Origin: Boswellia sacra
Lineage: Eukaryota; Streptophyta; Magnoliopsida; Sapindales; Burseraceae
DNA: 64,000 bases
NCBI GenBank assembly: GCA_013180625.2
Contig: SNVD02008183.1
Location: forward strand, 62,001-126,000
Direction of reading: 5' to 3'
Shown: in pieces, positions 11,697 through 23,286 of the stretch
How the letters are laid out: every line of letters begins with the position of its first letter
Position numbering within the stretch: position 1 is the stretch's first letter
Translations under genes and position numbers: made by a program
The notes under the pieces: model-generated
Databases searched by the model: none
What the model was told of the DNA's origin: nothing
Seen by the model: the letters and a program-made list of their open reading frames with translations, nothing else

Positions 11697-12105
11697 ATGT
11701 TCTTCTCCTAATCTTGAAAAAAAATGAGTGTAATCTGAATGATGCAGATCAACGGAAACAATTAAAGAAATATATAGTTTCAACACGAAGAAATAATTAC
11801 ATTCATATATTCTTTCGATGTCTGAAGAAATAATTAAAGTCATAAATTCGTTCTATGTACGAAGAAATATTCTAGTGATATTCTAATTACTAGTCCTAGT
11901 ACAACAAGGAAATAACTTTCCAAATGATAATAATAATCCTATTGTATTAGGAATCTACAAAAAAGAGATAAGAGAGAGAGAGATCTATATAATTATTGAA
12001 TAGGATATATTTATCTCCTATTGTATTTAATCTTTATCTCCTTATCATTATCTTAGATAATATTTATCATAGTTATCTCTATGTGTTAGGAAATTGTCTC
12101 ACCTC

Positions 12106-12115
12106 TATAAATATA
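12106..12115 (+). promoter_or_regulatory. TATA-box-like element upstream of the hairpin
   Basis: TATAAATATA lies in the context ACCTC-TATAAATATA-AAAACC, about 90 bp before the hairpin at 12203. Plant MIRNA promoters usually have a TATA box near this consensus, but LTRs of Copia elements do too, so its meaning is uncertain. Confidence 0.35.
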
Positions 12116-12202
12116 AAAACCTCTACTTATTTTGCAATTCTAAATCTTCCAGGGAAGCTATTATTCTCTGATTGAGAGAAGAATTTGGTCGACAATGTCA
12201 GA

Positions 12203-12292
12203 GGGGGCATGTATCCGGTAGTAGTCATAGTCCAGGGCCAACTTGGCGTAAGTTAGCCCTGGAGTTTGTCTACTACCGAATAAATGTCCCGC
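12203..12292 (+). ncRNA. candidate miRNA precursor-like hairpin
   Basis: A ~42-nt 5' arm (12203-12244) is nearly self-complementary to a ~43-nt 3' arm (12250-12292) around a 5-nt loop, GGCGT. The inner parts are GTCCAGGGCCAACTT and AAGTTAGCCCTGGA; the outer parts are CCGGTAGTAG and CTACTACCG. I count about 35 paired positions, with scattered single mismatches and one 1-nt bulge. That is the architecture of a plant MIRNA stem and too long to expect by chance. I do not recognise either arm as a known miRNA. It could also be a tiny inverted-repeat transposon. It sits between two divergent F-box relics. Confidence 0.45.
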
Positions 12293-12881
12293 TACTTCTT
12301 CATCTTTTGCTGCTTCTTTTCTGAATTCTTGCTGTTTTCAGGTTCTGTCCGTGTCCTTCTCTTTTGTTGATCTCTTACGTTCTAGATATTTGTAGATTTT
12401 TATCTCTTGAATTCTGTATTGTGTCTTTTTTGACTTTTAAATGACATCTCTATTAATTGTAAATGATTAGCGATCTGTGTATAGATTATATTTTATTATC
12501 TCTGGTTAATACAAGTGTACCTTGAGCTCCTTGAATCTTGACGTCCGAGTCTCATAAGACTGATCGAAAACATTTGACGAGAGATTTTGATTGATCCTGA
12601 TAGCCTCTGTTTCTGGTTTCTGAAAGAGAAGCGAAGAGATTAAAAGAACCCTTAACACAGGATTGTTCACAGACTTGAATAGCGTAAATTAATATTAATA
12701 TATATATAACATATATTAGATATTTAAATATTAGGGGAATCAATTAAATTAAAATAATTATCTTAATGTTACCATTATTTACACTAATATACTTATCTTA
12801 ATGTATATTGTGATAATTTCAATGTTACCAAAATTTGTGAAAAAAAAAAGTATCTCCTATTTATCCTAACATTGATTATTG

Positions 12882-12883
<2 letters not shown>

Positions 12884-12931
<48 letters not shown>
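12884..12931. repeat. (TTA)n microsatellite
   Basis: About 16 uninterrupted TTA/ATT trinucleotides, preceded by TTGTTG. Confidence 0.95.
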
Positions 12932-13004
12932 TCCAAAGTAATTGCCTTGTTGTACTATGACTAAATAGAAAGATTAATGTATAAGTTTGTTTACTTGTGC
13001 CGGA

Positions 13005-13400
13005 AGAAATTCTGCGATTGCTTCTGCATCATTGATAAGATCAGATTCTGAAATTTTTTTCGGTAGAATTTGTTCATATCGAGGAAAATCAACCCAGTAA
13101 TGTTATTAATATTCTATCGATAGGTGATCGAGTGTTCGCAGGGAGTGTTTCGATATGATCTCTGATCTTGATCTTGCAGTGATCAGCCTTCAACAATCCA
13201 TATAACAAATCATGATTATCTACACCGATTATGAATGCTCGAACTAATGAGTACTGAAATTTTTATCTTGTAATAGGTTACTGCTCTTTCCAGGCGATCC
13301 ATATGGGGGAGAGTTTTATTTGTATGGATGAAATCAGTGGATACTCGACAGAGCTAGAAAATCCTGTGTACAACATTGATACTTAGGAGCAGTCTGTAAA
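13005..13400 (+). pseudogene. F-box relic on the plus strand, internally deleted
   Basis: Pieces of the family appear in order. First comes leader sequence (GATTGCTTCTGCATCATTGAT, near 13018), then IEENQP with the start codon changed to ATC (about 13080). Next is a stretch coding FDMISDLDLA and QQSI (13155-13205). GDPYGGEFYLY (about 13293) is equivalent to the EGNPHGSKLYFY region, and YNIDT with a TAG (about 13370) is equivalent to YNMDTKELS. Large parts between these are missing. It is divergent from the broken copy at 11696. Confidence 0.6.
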
Positions 13401-13788
13401 TTATTGTGGACTCTGATTTTGAATATAATGTACGCACTTTTGGGATCATGAATTGAAGGATTCAGAATTTGGAAAACTTCGAATTTTTCATAGTCGACCG
13501 AAGTGGTTCAGATGAAATGTTAACAAAATATTACCTTTAACATAATATATAATATATATATTTCCATTATGACTATGAATTTCTTTTATTTCATGGAAGA
13601 CGAATTGAACATTCTGTGCACAGATTTACATTGACCAAAAAAGACAGGCAATAGACGGATGGAATTAAGGGATATACTATGAGTTCTTCCTGGTGAATTG
13701 AAACTTCTTCACATTGCTAATAAGTTGATACTTCAATTCGATGTTTAGGAACACAGGTCCCTTGGCTTCCATCTTATGAGATCAGGAA

Positions 13789-13866
13789 GAAGTTCTGACA
13801 TGAAAAATAACGATGTTAGATAGGTAAGAAGTTCTGACATGAAAAATAACGATGTTAGATAGGTAA
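13789..13866. repeat. perfect 39-bp tandem duplication
   Basis: Two identical 39-bp units abut (13789-13827 and 13828-13866), each starting GAAGTTCTGACATG and ending GATAGGTAA. The unit lies in the 3' flank of copy 4. The related flank of copy 2 (about 5385) has only one such unit, so this duplication is recent and local. Confidence 0.95.
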
Positions 13867-14214
13867 AGGACGAAGATCAGAGGAATCATAATCGTTACTT
13901 TGTGAGGCAGAGGTAGATATATTTATATCTTCAAAATAACTAAGGGATAAAACAACTAGAATAGGAAATAACACTTCATAGTCTTCATAAAACAATGCGG
14001 AATCATTTCAGTTTTTCTGCTAAATCATACACAAAATCAGAGTCTTGACAACATATGAATCATGAATTTTTCATAATCTATCATAGAATAACCAATTTGG
14101 ACAACGCAACTTTATTAAAATAAATTTCTAGGTTCAAATCACGAAGAGAACTTTAATATATAAGCAAAATACAATGAATGGATGTATACTGCTGTGACTA
14201 TAACCTTGCATCCT

Positions 14215-15405
14215 TCAATATTTGATGATGCAAGATTCGATTAAATTGCAGTTGGGATGAGCTTCCATGGTAATTTTACTCAGCTCCTCAGTATCCATGT
14301 TGTACCAACACAGTCCCTGCCCAATAACTACCAGGACACGATTCTCCACAATCAGCCTGGGATAAAAAGAAACAGAATTAGGCAAGGAACGATTACGCAA
14401 GAAACGATAATTTGATGACAGGGGTGGCACCAGGGATGAAAGAGCGATGTTGTACTGCTTAAGCCAAAAGCTCTGCGCTGCGTCCTTCAAAACCCATATG
14501 GTAATCTCTTCATCAGAGGCCGCATTCACCAAACAAAGTGATCCTTTCATCTCTAACAAGTCGTACGTGCACGAGCCTTCAGCTGGTTGACATGGGGCTG
14601 CTATTCTTTCCATGAATTTTTCTGTTGTAATCTCCATTCCCTGAATAAACCAATCATCAATTAAAGTATCATCACTTTCATCAACTGGTTCAGCTGTCCA
14701 ATACAATGCCCCTTGTACAACAATTAAAGAGTCGATTTGTATTGTCTCTGCCAATGGAGGTTTGGACTTCCTCCACTTTCCTTTTCTCCACCATTTTCTA
14801 GGGTTCAAGTCATAAAAAAGCAGCTTCATTCCTTGAATTTCATAAGCGAACACCACCACTTTATAGTTTAGTTTTGATGCATCGTAGACAATTGAGAAAA
14901 AGTCTCCTTCATAATAATCTGGGATTTTTGGAAGCAGTTTCTGCTGCTGTGTGATGGTCTCCTACACATATAGCTGTTCCCCATCGCCTTCAAAGACTAG
15001 TAAACTATTACAAGATAAGTTTGACAGATGACAATAATTGTTAGCATGCTGTAAACGCAATGTGGCTACTTTTTTTGCTTTCATGCCTCCATCATCGAGT
15101 TTAAACGAGCAGTAACTACGCTGATCATGATCATGAGCGATTCTTCTTCTATTTGGAGGTTTCATAGTCTGGCAGACTATCCTTAGCTTTGATATGGATT
15201 GTTGAAAATTGACATCTGGAAGATCGAGATCAGAGATCATATTGAACCATTGCCTGCATACGCTCTTGAATCTGACAATAGATTTCGCTGGCAGCATCAC
15301 TATAATATCTTCTACAATATGTTGAGGCAGCTCATGATCATGCCCTCCTCGTCCTGAAAGAACAATACCGTTGGGTTTGGCCCGTTTGGGTTGATTTTCC
15401 TCCAT
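14215..15405 (-). pseudogene. F-box/FBA gene with a single nonsense codon (copy 4)
   Basis: From the ATG at 15405 (MEENQPKRAKPNGIVLSG) one frame runs 397 codons to the stop at 14215. It is interrupted only by a TAG right after QLYV (about 14962), where the intact copies have YVYDTI. The F-box (ELPQHIVEDIIVMLPAKS, then VCRQWFNMISDLDL) and the downstream FBA motifs (VYDASKLNYKVVVF, GMKLLFYDLNPRKWWRK, VVQGALYWTAEP, WYNMDTEELSKI) are well kept. No frameshift is seen. As written it encodes a 147-residue protein ending before most of the FBA region. It may be a young pseudogene, a null allele or a sequencing error. Confidence 0.85.
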
Positions 15406-16268
15406 ATGTTCTTCTGCAACTCCAGGAAAAAAGAGCTGTAATTAAATTAAATTAAGGGTAAACCTCATCATCTTATCAATGATCACGCAGATTCGCAGAA
15501 GCAATTACAGAAATATTTCTAATAAACAAACTCATTATATTCATTCTATGTAGCGTAGTAGAATTCTAATTCCTAGTCCTAGTACAACAAGGAAAATTAC
15601 TTTCCAAATAATCAAAATAATCCTATTCTAGGAATCCACAAAAATAAGAAATCTCTTGAATTAAATAGGATACGATTTTTTTTTTCACAAAGATAAATTA
15701 AACTTGATTAACGTTTATACACATAAACATTAAAATTATAGCTTAATACGAAAAAAATGTTACAATTAACATGATTAGGTCTTGAAGGGTTAAAATTGAA
15801 AAGCCTTGAGGGGTTGAAAACAAGCATATACGTTTAATCATTTATACTTTAGTTCAGAAAACATATTTCTTTCCAGAAATCATGTAAAATCATAATCATG
15901 ATTAGAGTATATATAGATAATAAAAATTTAATAGACAAGCATGTTACACCAGTTAAAAAGTAAATATGTTTAATAGGTAGAAAATCGGAACAATACAATA
16001 TTTGTTAGTTTGGTAAATGTTCTGGTCAGTAGATGGTTTGATTCATATTATTTAATAATAAATAAATAAATAACACAACTGGAGTCATTTAACCAATTAA
16101 TTATATGAAAGGTAGTTTATCATTCAATGAAACAAAAGTTAATTAAGAACTTGAAGAAAGTTAAGGCGATAAACAATCGATATCCTCATGTATCATACAT
16201 TACTGACCCTAGCTACATTTGCATAAGATCTAACTATATAAGAAAAACATGCCGTTGACTCATATCCT

Positions 16269-17402
16269 TCAATTAATGATCGAAAAAGTTTTAGGATCAT
16301 AAATTGAATCAGATTCCTCACCCTCAATTTGACTCATCTCCTTAGTATCCATGTTGTACCAATAGAGTCTCCATGCATTAGTTACCAGTAAATAAGTGCC
16401 CACTATCAGCCTTGGACGGAAAAAAGGATATATTAAGAAACCATTTACAAGACTTGGCCTATGCACAACTGAAGAAAGAAAAATTGTGTATTGCTTAATC
16501 CAAAAGCTTTTCACTGAATCCTTCAGAGCCCATATGTTCAACTCTTCATCAGAGGCTGCTTGTACCAAACAAAGCGACCCTTTCATCTCCAACAACTCGT
16601 AGTTGCCTAAGGATCCATGAAAGGGTTGGCATGGAGCCTCTATTCTTTCCATGTATCTTTCTGTTGCAACCTCCATTGGCTGAATGAAAAAATTATGTAG
16701 AGGAAAACAAGGTTCAGCTATCCAATAGAATACCCCTTGTAGGAGAACTGAAGAGTGTGAATATACTATCTGTGCTAATGGAGGTTTGGACTCCCTCCAC
16801 TTTCCTTTTCTCCACCACTTTCTAGGGTTCAAGTCATAGAACAAAAGCTTCATTGAAGCATGAAATTGATCATAAAAGAAGGCAACCACTTTATATTTTC
16901 TTTTTGATGCATCGTAGACCATTGCGTAGCTTTCTAATTCATCCCATCCACCCTCTATTTTTGGCAGTAGTTTCTGCTTTTGTCTGATGGTATCATACAC
17001 ATATAATTTTTTTCCATATCCTTCAAAGAGCAGTAAACCTTTACATGATGCATTTATCGGATTGTAGCTATCGCTCACATCCTGTGAACACAAAGTGGCT
17101 ACTTTCTTTACTTTCATGCCTTCTTCATCAAATTTGAATGAACAGTAACTGCACTCATCAGTTTGAGCATTTCGAATCCTTAAGACCATCCTGAGCTTTG
17201 ATATGGATTGTTGAAAATTGACCTCTAGAAGATCAAGATCAGAGATCATATTGAACCACTGCCTGCACACACTCGTAAATCTGACTATAGATTTCACTGG
17301 AAGTCTCACTACAATCTCTTCTACAATATGTTGAGGCAGCTCATGTCCTGCACTTCTTGAAAGAACAATATTGGTGGGTGGTTTGGGTTGATTTTCCTCC
17401 AT
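16269..17402 (-). CDS. F-box protein with F-box-associated domain (copy 5, intact)
   Basis: Single-exon gene of 377 residues starting MEENQPKPPTNIVLSR at 17402. The F-box is at about residues 22-58 (ELPQHIVEEIVVRLPVKS, then VCRQWFNMISDLDL). FBA motifs follow: LYVYDTIRQKQKLLPK, AMVYDASKRKYKVVAFF, MKLLFYDLNPRKWWRK, LLQGVFYWIAEP, FFIQPMEVATERYMERIEAP and LYWYNMDTKEMSQI. It is likely an SCF substrate adaptor. It is closest in sequence to copy 4, its neighbour, as expected for tandem duplicates. Its leader just before the ATG differs from the other copies (AGAGCTTA instead of AAGAACAT). Confidence 0.9.
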   Translation of the reverse strand: MEENQPKPPTNIVLSRSAGHELPQHIVEEIVVRLPVKSIVRFTSVCRQWFNMISDLDLLEVNFQQSISKLRMVLRIRNAQTDECSYCSFKFDEEGMKVKKVATLCSQDVSDSYNPINASCKGLLLFEGYGKKLYVYDTIRQKQKLLPKIEGGWDELESYAMVYDASKRKYKVVAFFYDQFHASMKLLFYDLNPRKWWRKGKWRESKPPLAQIVYSHSSVLLQGVFYWIAEPCFPLHNFFIQPMEVATERYMERIEAPCQPFHGSLGNYELLEMKGSLCLVQAASDEELNIWALKDSVKSFWIKQYTIFLSSVVHRPSLVNGFLIYPFFRPRLIVGTYLLVTNAWRLYWYNMDTKEMSQIEGEESDSIYDPKTFSIIN

Positions 17403-19793
17403 TAAGCTCTAAAGAACAATTTTAGAGCTTAATTGAACTCCAAGTCTAGAAATTAAAGAGATTGTACTAATAATGGTTTCACCTTATGATAATCTGGTGA
17501 ATGATGCAGAAGCAATCACAGAATTCTCCCAGAAGACAAACTCTTACACATTCATTCTTTTTTATTAGCGGCGTAGAATTCTTGTTACAAGAGGAGTTCT
17601 TGTACGACAAGGAATAACTCACCAAATAAAATAAGAGAAATAATAATGATATTAATCCTATTTTATGAATCTACAAATATTGAATTAAAATGTATTTTCA
17701 CACAATTCTGATACCGTTGAACTATTACAAAATTTTTTTCTCAAGTTTCCATTCCAATTGATGGATACGGCCCATTACACAATGAATCCTAACGGGAAAT
17801 TATAATTATTATTTAAATATCAAACAGGAATTTTTTGGAATTTCCTCATAAATCATAATGTCAAAAGAGGAAAGTTATAGTTTTCCTAGTACGTATCGAG
17901 GGCCGCGCCGCCGCACCGACACCACAACAAAACAACAAAAAAAAAATTATGGGCGCGAAGTGTCATTTTCTGAAATGTTGGGGGAGCAAAAAATACCGTA
18001 AAACTCTTGTTTCCAAAGCCCATCCAGCCCATTAGCCGAGCCCACCAAAACAAAACCCATTCATTTTCGTTCAACCGCTAACATGTACATTCAAAAAAAG
18101 AGATAGCGCATTGATATATGTAGATATCATACATTATTTAATTAATATCATACAATCAACAAAAGCCCATCTAATTTAATATTAGAACAAAAAACTGATA
18201 ATCTAGTCAAGTCATTGACTGTTGTACAAGACAACTCTCAAGCCTAAGTATTTGTGTTAAAAACTTCTCAGAGGTTTGTCAGAATCCTTCGAATTAAATC
18301 AATTGTGGTTTGAAAATCCATAAACCTCCACTATGGCCATTTCAATTTAATTAATGCATGTATCATTTTATGTTTCTATCGTCTTTTTTAATGTAGACTG
18401 ACTAACGATAATAAATATTTGTCTGATTTCCTAATAAACTTCAAAAGAGGCTATGGATGAGATTTATCCTGTATATATTGGTAGTAGTTTCTTTAATTTG
18501 CAAACCTCTGATCGATCAAGTTGTTACCTAATCATCCACTACAACAATAGCTCGCAATTATTTAAGATGGTGAGAAAGCTGGAGCATGTATTGCACATTT
18601 TAGACACAGATGTTGTATAATGTATGATCAACTGCAAATTAACCAAAGCCACACACACAAAGATTAAAGAGGTAGCAACAGCTATTTATAAACATATATA
18701 GCATGCGTGAAACGAAATGATAGGAGGGGACCAAACCATGATGTGTTTGTATGCAGAAAGCATATATGGGAATAGTACTTGATGTTATATGTTGCTCTCT
18801 CTTCGCAATTGTATTTATTATCTTCTCTCTTTTGTCTTCTCAGCCTGCTGCTGGTTTTGAGATCGATTTTTGATAAACCCAGTAACAAAAATTAGTACCT
18901 TATTAATAGCCACAAATTTCTGATAAATTCTTTTACACATGTTTAACTAGTAATGTTATACTTATAAAATCTGTATACAAAGTTGATTACGTTAGTTTAT
19001 TAATAGAGCTATTTAATATTTATTTCATGTTTCACGTATTAAGAATATAAAATAAAATGGAATAATAAACATTTAATATAATTTTTTTTTGTACTTTCCT
19101 ATCTATCGAGATTAACCTTAAAAAATGCTACGATGATGAGGACTCAATCAGGATGTGTCTAGATAAAAAGAACTATTAAATCAAATACTCGGTTTCGGTA
19201 GAAATTGAATATAGTTACAGTGGATGTTCACCGAACATTTTCGGTGGTGGAGAGGTTGGAAAACTCGTACTTAAAGCTAGCAAGAGGTGGGAAGGATCAT
19301 TATTATTATTATTGCATCTTTATAATCATAAAACCCAATGAGTTATGGAATGTTAATGAAATAACATCATCAAGTGCCCCTCTAATTGACTATTCTATTC
19401 TTCTTTCTTTAGAAATTTAATGGTAATATTTACTATCAAACAAACAACATCCACTAGCTGGCTATCTACTCCCATTTGGCCTTAATTTCTTGCGTTAGAT
19501 CCAATAATCAATCATATCAAAATCTGTGAGCAAATATCTTACTTTATATATATTCTCGATTTGTAAGGTTAAAATAAATTAAGGGCTCTTTTATTGATGT
19601 TTATGTTCTTTATCTCGAAGAATGTGTTCGATAACATATATAATTTTTTTTTAATGTTGAAACACGAAAAAAGAAAAAAAACCTTTTTGAGAGAGTTACA
19701 ACCCCTTCGATGAAGAATTTTGAGAAAATTTAAAAAAAAAAAGTCATTCTCTTTATTTTTGGTGCATTTAATTATATTAGTATTGGTGTGGGT

Positions 19794-19922
19794 AAATCTT
19801 ACAAGAAAAATGAAATAATCAAAGCACTTAGGCTAGTTAAGTGTATAAATTCAAATTTAAAAAAAAAAAGGTTTGCTCAACAAAACTATAAATCTTACAA
19901 GAAAAATGAAATAATTAAAGCA
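19794..19922. repeat. 33-bp direct repeat, 96 bp apart
   Basis: AAATCTTACAAGAAAAATGA, followed by AATAATYAAAGCA, occurs at 19794-19826 and 19890-19922 with one difference. It has no visible link to a mobile element. Confidence 0.85.
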
Positions 19923-21157
19923 ATTATATTTAAAGAAAATTTTTTTTTAAATCTAAGTTTGAGCTAAATTAATCTAGTCAACCTCAGTTCTTCAATTATG
20001 AATTATTTGGCTCTTATAAAGAAGCAAAGAAAATGATAGTTTTTTTTTTTCAAAAAAGAAAACCCCTTTGATTCGTTCTTATTTCTTAATCTTTTGGGTT
20101 AATTATCTTATATAAAAAGAATTAGAGTAAAAATGATACTAGGGTTGAAAGAGTTCGAGCATAAACGATATTAGTATTGAATTAAAAGACAAATTGTGGG
20201 TCAATTTGTTTCTCTTCTTTACATATAAAAGAAGAAAATCCAAATTTATAGATAAAAGAAGAAATTAAAGTTAATACAATCTGTCCTTGACCAAACGAAG
20301 ATCATTTGAAACCCTTTATTACTGTAACAATTTTGACTATAAGACTCCAATTACAAAGCTTATAAACCAAGTCTTCCCTCTTTCTCTTTATAACTTTATT
20401 AACTAACCCAAATAAAAGTAGAAGGTAAAGTAATTTATAGGACAACCCATCAAGGGAACCTTCTCTTAAGTGGTCCATTTAATGGCCTACAAATTGTATA
20501 AAGATACACTAAAAAAGCCACCCTCTGCAATCATTTCTTGGAGGATCCAACGTTCCCAACAATGAAATTAATTTTCCTCCACTTTGCCCTCTTTCTTGCC
20601 TCCTGTTTCTTTCAAAAACACTAACGTTTACTTAGAATATTTTCTTTGCATTGCTTTATCTTATTGGGTTTGAAAAGTGAGGGCTAGCAAGCTATTATCA
20701 TCACTTGATCATCAACCCCACCTAAAAGAACATGAAATAATAATAATGAAGTTTAAGAACAAATTTAGAGATATTAAAGAGGGAAAAAAATGAACTTAAC
20801 TATATCACATGTTGCTTTTAATGAATTTTATATTAGTTTTTCCCAGAGGAATCTACTGCTACTCTCACCTACCATTGTTTATTCTTCACCAAACACTGGG
20901 ATATCAATGCAAAATCAATATGGGCACCGTCTTGTTTTATTGTGTTTCATATTTGAGATAAAGGGTATTAATTAATAATAAATACTTGGTCTATTGTTTT
21001 CAAGAGATATGGCACATGATTGAGATGGATATTGAATTTGAATTTCTGAACCTGTTTTTAGGATGGAAACAACAACAGAAAAGGACTGAATCATAGTATC
21101 GGTTAAAGATAACCTTATAAAATATTTTTCGAATTCAAATACTTGATTCGAAAATAA

Positions 21158-21177
21158 GATAGATAGATAGATAGATA
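21158..21177. repeat. (GATA)n microsatellite
   Basis: Five consecutive GATA units within ATAAGATAGATAGATAGATA. Confidence 0.9.
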
Positions 21178-22533
21178 CACACATCAAATAAGCCTTAGCC
21201 TGTAAATAAAATGAAATTATCCTTCATCATCATCATCAAGAAGAGGCAAGAATGTATAGATGGTAGGAAGAGAGAGAGCATGCAATATATAATAATAACC
21301 ACTTTTGGAAAACACCATAAAAACAAAAGAAATCCCATCATAGTTCAAATTAAGCTTTATAAAGTAGTCACATATATGCCATAATTTTGGCTAGATCTTG
21401 CCGTGCAGTCCAACGGTTGAAGGGTCCCATAAGACACCACACTTGTCATTTCCTAATTTGCCTTCATTGCTTGCCACTTGGAGGAACATTATCAAGTCAA
21501 ACAAAGTACCCCAACTTGGTTCAAATAATCCCGAGTTTGCCCTGTACTTCAACTCCATCTATACTAATAACAAAAAATAAATAATTGAATAAATCTTCGT
21601 AAATCCAATATGTGTGCATCCAATCAATAAGAAAATGTCATATCAATGTACATTTATCATGATAAATGTTTTTGGTATCCTCAGGATTTTTAGTATATTA
21701 TCTATTAGTAAAAGGGTAAAAAAAAGGAAAAAAATTGTAGAAAAATAAAGAAGTTATGGACCCTTTAATACTCTAAATGATGCCACTTTTGTAGTATTTT
21801 TTATTTAGGTCCAAGAAGGCTAACGTTTCAATTTCAATATTATTGATCTTTTTCATTTCTCTTCCTGAGGACTCTTCTCTTTCTCTTCAGTTTCTTTTCA
21901 TAGGCACATGACTTGGAAGTAAGAGAGCATTGAATGAGGCTCATGTATGCTTGAATATAATTGCTCATCACAAAACACGGGAACCTTGCATGTTTCACCT
22001 TCCAATTCCGCAACACTTTTGATCTATAGCTCCATTCATTTACTAAGCTCAACTCAGCCTGATCATTTTGGTTCACTTCTCCAGGATTTGTCAGAATTAA
22101 CTGTTGAAGACCCTTTAAAGGTATAGAGACTGCAGGCACAAACTTCACTTTCTCCTTGCCTTTGCAGAATTTGCTGTCCTTTGTTTATACTAATCAATTC
22201 TATGCAGAAACTCCCTCCTGTGATATTAGAGTAAGTTTTCTCTTTTAAAGGTTTGATGATGGTTTTGTTTTCATTTACAGTTCTGGATTTATAGTGCTTG
22301 TCCAATATGGTTCTTTTTCTCCTCCCTACTCACAGATTTGTACATGTATGGAATGCAGTGTCTTATACTCATTGCATTTTGTTTCCCAGGATCATTTATC
22401 AATCTCTCTCATTTGAAATGGTTTTCTGAGCATTGGATTGTGGAATTGACTGACACTGGTGTGCAGTTTTATGTTTGTTTTGGCAGTGATTTTCATTTCA
22501 TAAGAGGCTTAGATTTTGGCTGGAGAGCAAAAG

Positions 22534-23250
22534 ATGCCACAAGAAACAAATTACTCTACTGCAGTTTTCACTTCTCCTTGCAAGAACTTGAGAGGATTAA
22601 AGTCTTTGGTTTCAAACAATGAGGCTTCATACACTGAGGAGATCATCAATGACTATGAATTAGCTCATAGAAAAGCTGAAGAAGCAGGTACAGCAACACT
22701 GTTACTTCACTTTTTTCTTCTATTTATTTATTTCAAATATTTCACAGAAAAATATATACACAAAACAAAAAGAAAGGGAAAAGAACTCTTGAGTCGCTTC
22801 CTTCAGTATATCAGTTTAGTGCTTTAATTAGTTTTAGATTCTTGGTCAAAGCTAAATTTTTATCAATTGATCTCAATTTTCTGGGTTTAAGGGGTCACGT
22901 CATTGTTTCATTTCAAAACAGAAAAAAAAAAGGAAATTAAATAAAAGACTATGTGACATATCTTGATGGTCTGCAACAATCAGGAATCTCAGGAGTTTTG
23001 AAAATTGTTTGGTGCCCATCACTTATGATGCTGATATGGTCCACCTTGGAGAGAGGGATTCCATTTTTAGCCCTTTCATATTTATTTATTTGTTTGTTTT
23101 TGTACGAGTTCCATTTTGCTATATACCTACCTTTACTGTTACTCTGCCTTTTTTGGGTGTAGAGAGTGTGGAACACTGCAAATAATGATGAATAGGGCCA
23201 TTCTCAACCTTTAATTAAGGCGTAATATAAGTCTTTTATGAGGTCAACAG

Positions 23251-23286
<36 letters not shown>

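Larger units (their letters stand above)
17403..22533. other. gene-poor region before the kinesin gene
   Basis: The first ~250 bp is the shared F-box upstream flank. The rest is A+T-rich, without a convincing coding gene. It contains a direct repeat at 19794/19890, a GATA microsatellite at 21158-21177 and an 18-bp perfect palindrome at 21651-21668. A 20-codon signal-peptide-like frame lies at 20562-20624. The last few hundred bases (22150-22533) probably hold the kinesin promoter and 5'-UTR. Confidence 0.45.

Noticed and set aside
12010..12900. The hairpin neighbourhood as a complete Copia LTR or small retroelement
   Set aside because: A TATA-like box and LTR-like composition are present, but I found no second LTR, primer site, terminal TG...CA pair or target duplication.
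1366..17402. The F-box cluster as an S-locus (self-incompatibility) F-box array
   Set aside because: The clustering is suggestive, but the F-box and FBA motifs look like general CPR30-type adaptors, and no S-RNase gene is in the window. There is not enough evidence.
17886..18074. 62-codon minus-strand frame (tryptophan- and phenylalanine-rich)
   Set aside because: It contains an A-run-derived FFFVV stretch and has no family match; it is treated as chance.
21651..21668. Perfect 18-bp palindrome CATTTATCATGATAAATG
   Set aside because: It is A+T-rich and isolated, and short palindromes of this composition are expected in ~64 kb. No link to a gene or element.
21840..22305. Overlapping minus-strand open frames of 80-102 codons before the kinesin gene
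   Set aside because: The 102-codon frame opens with GTG, the content is lysine/arginine-rich with no domain, and the stretch is the likely kinesin 5' region. No splice partners are visible.
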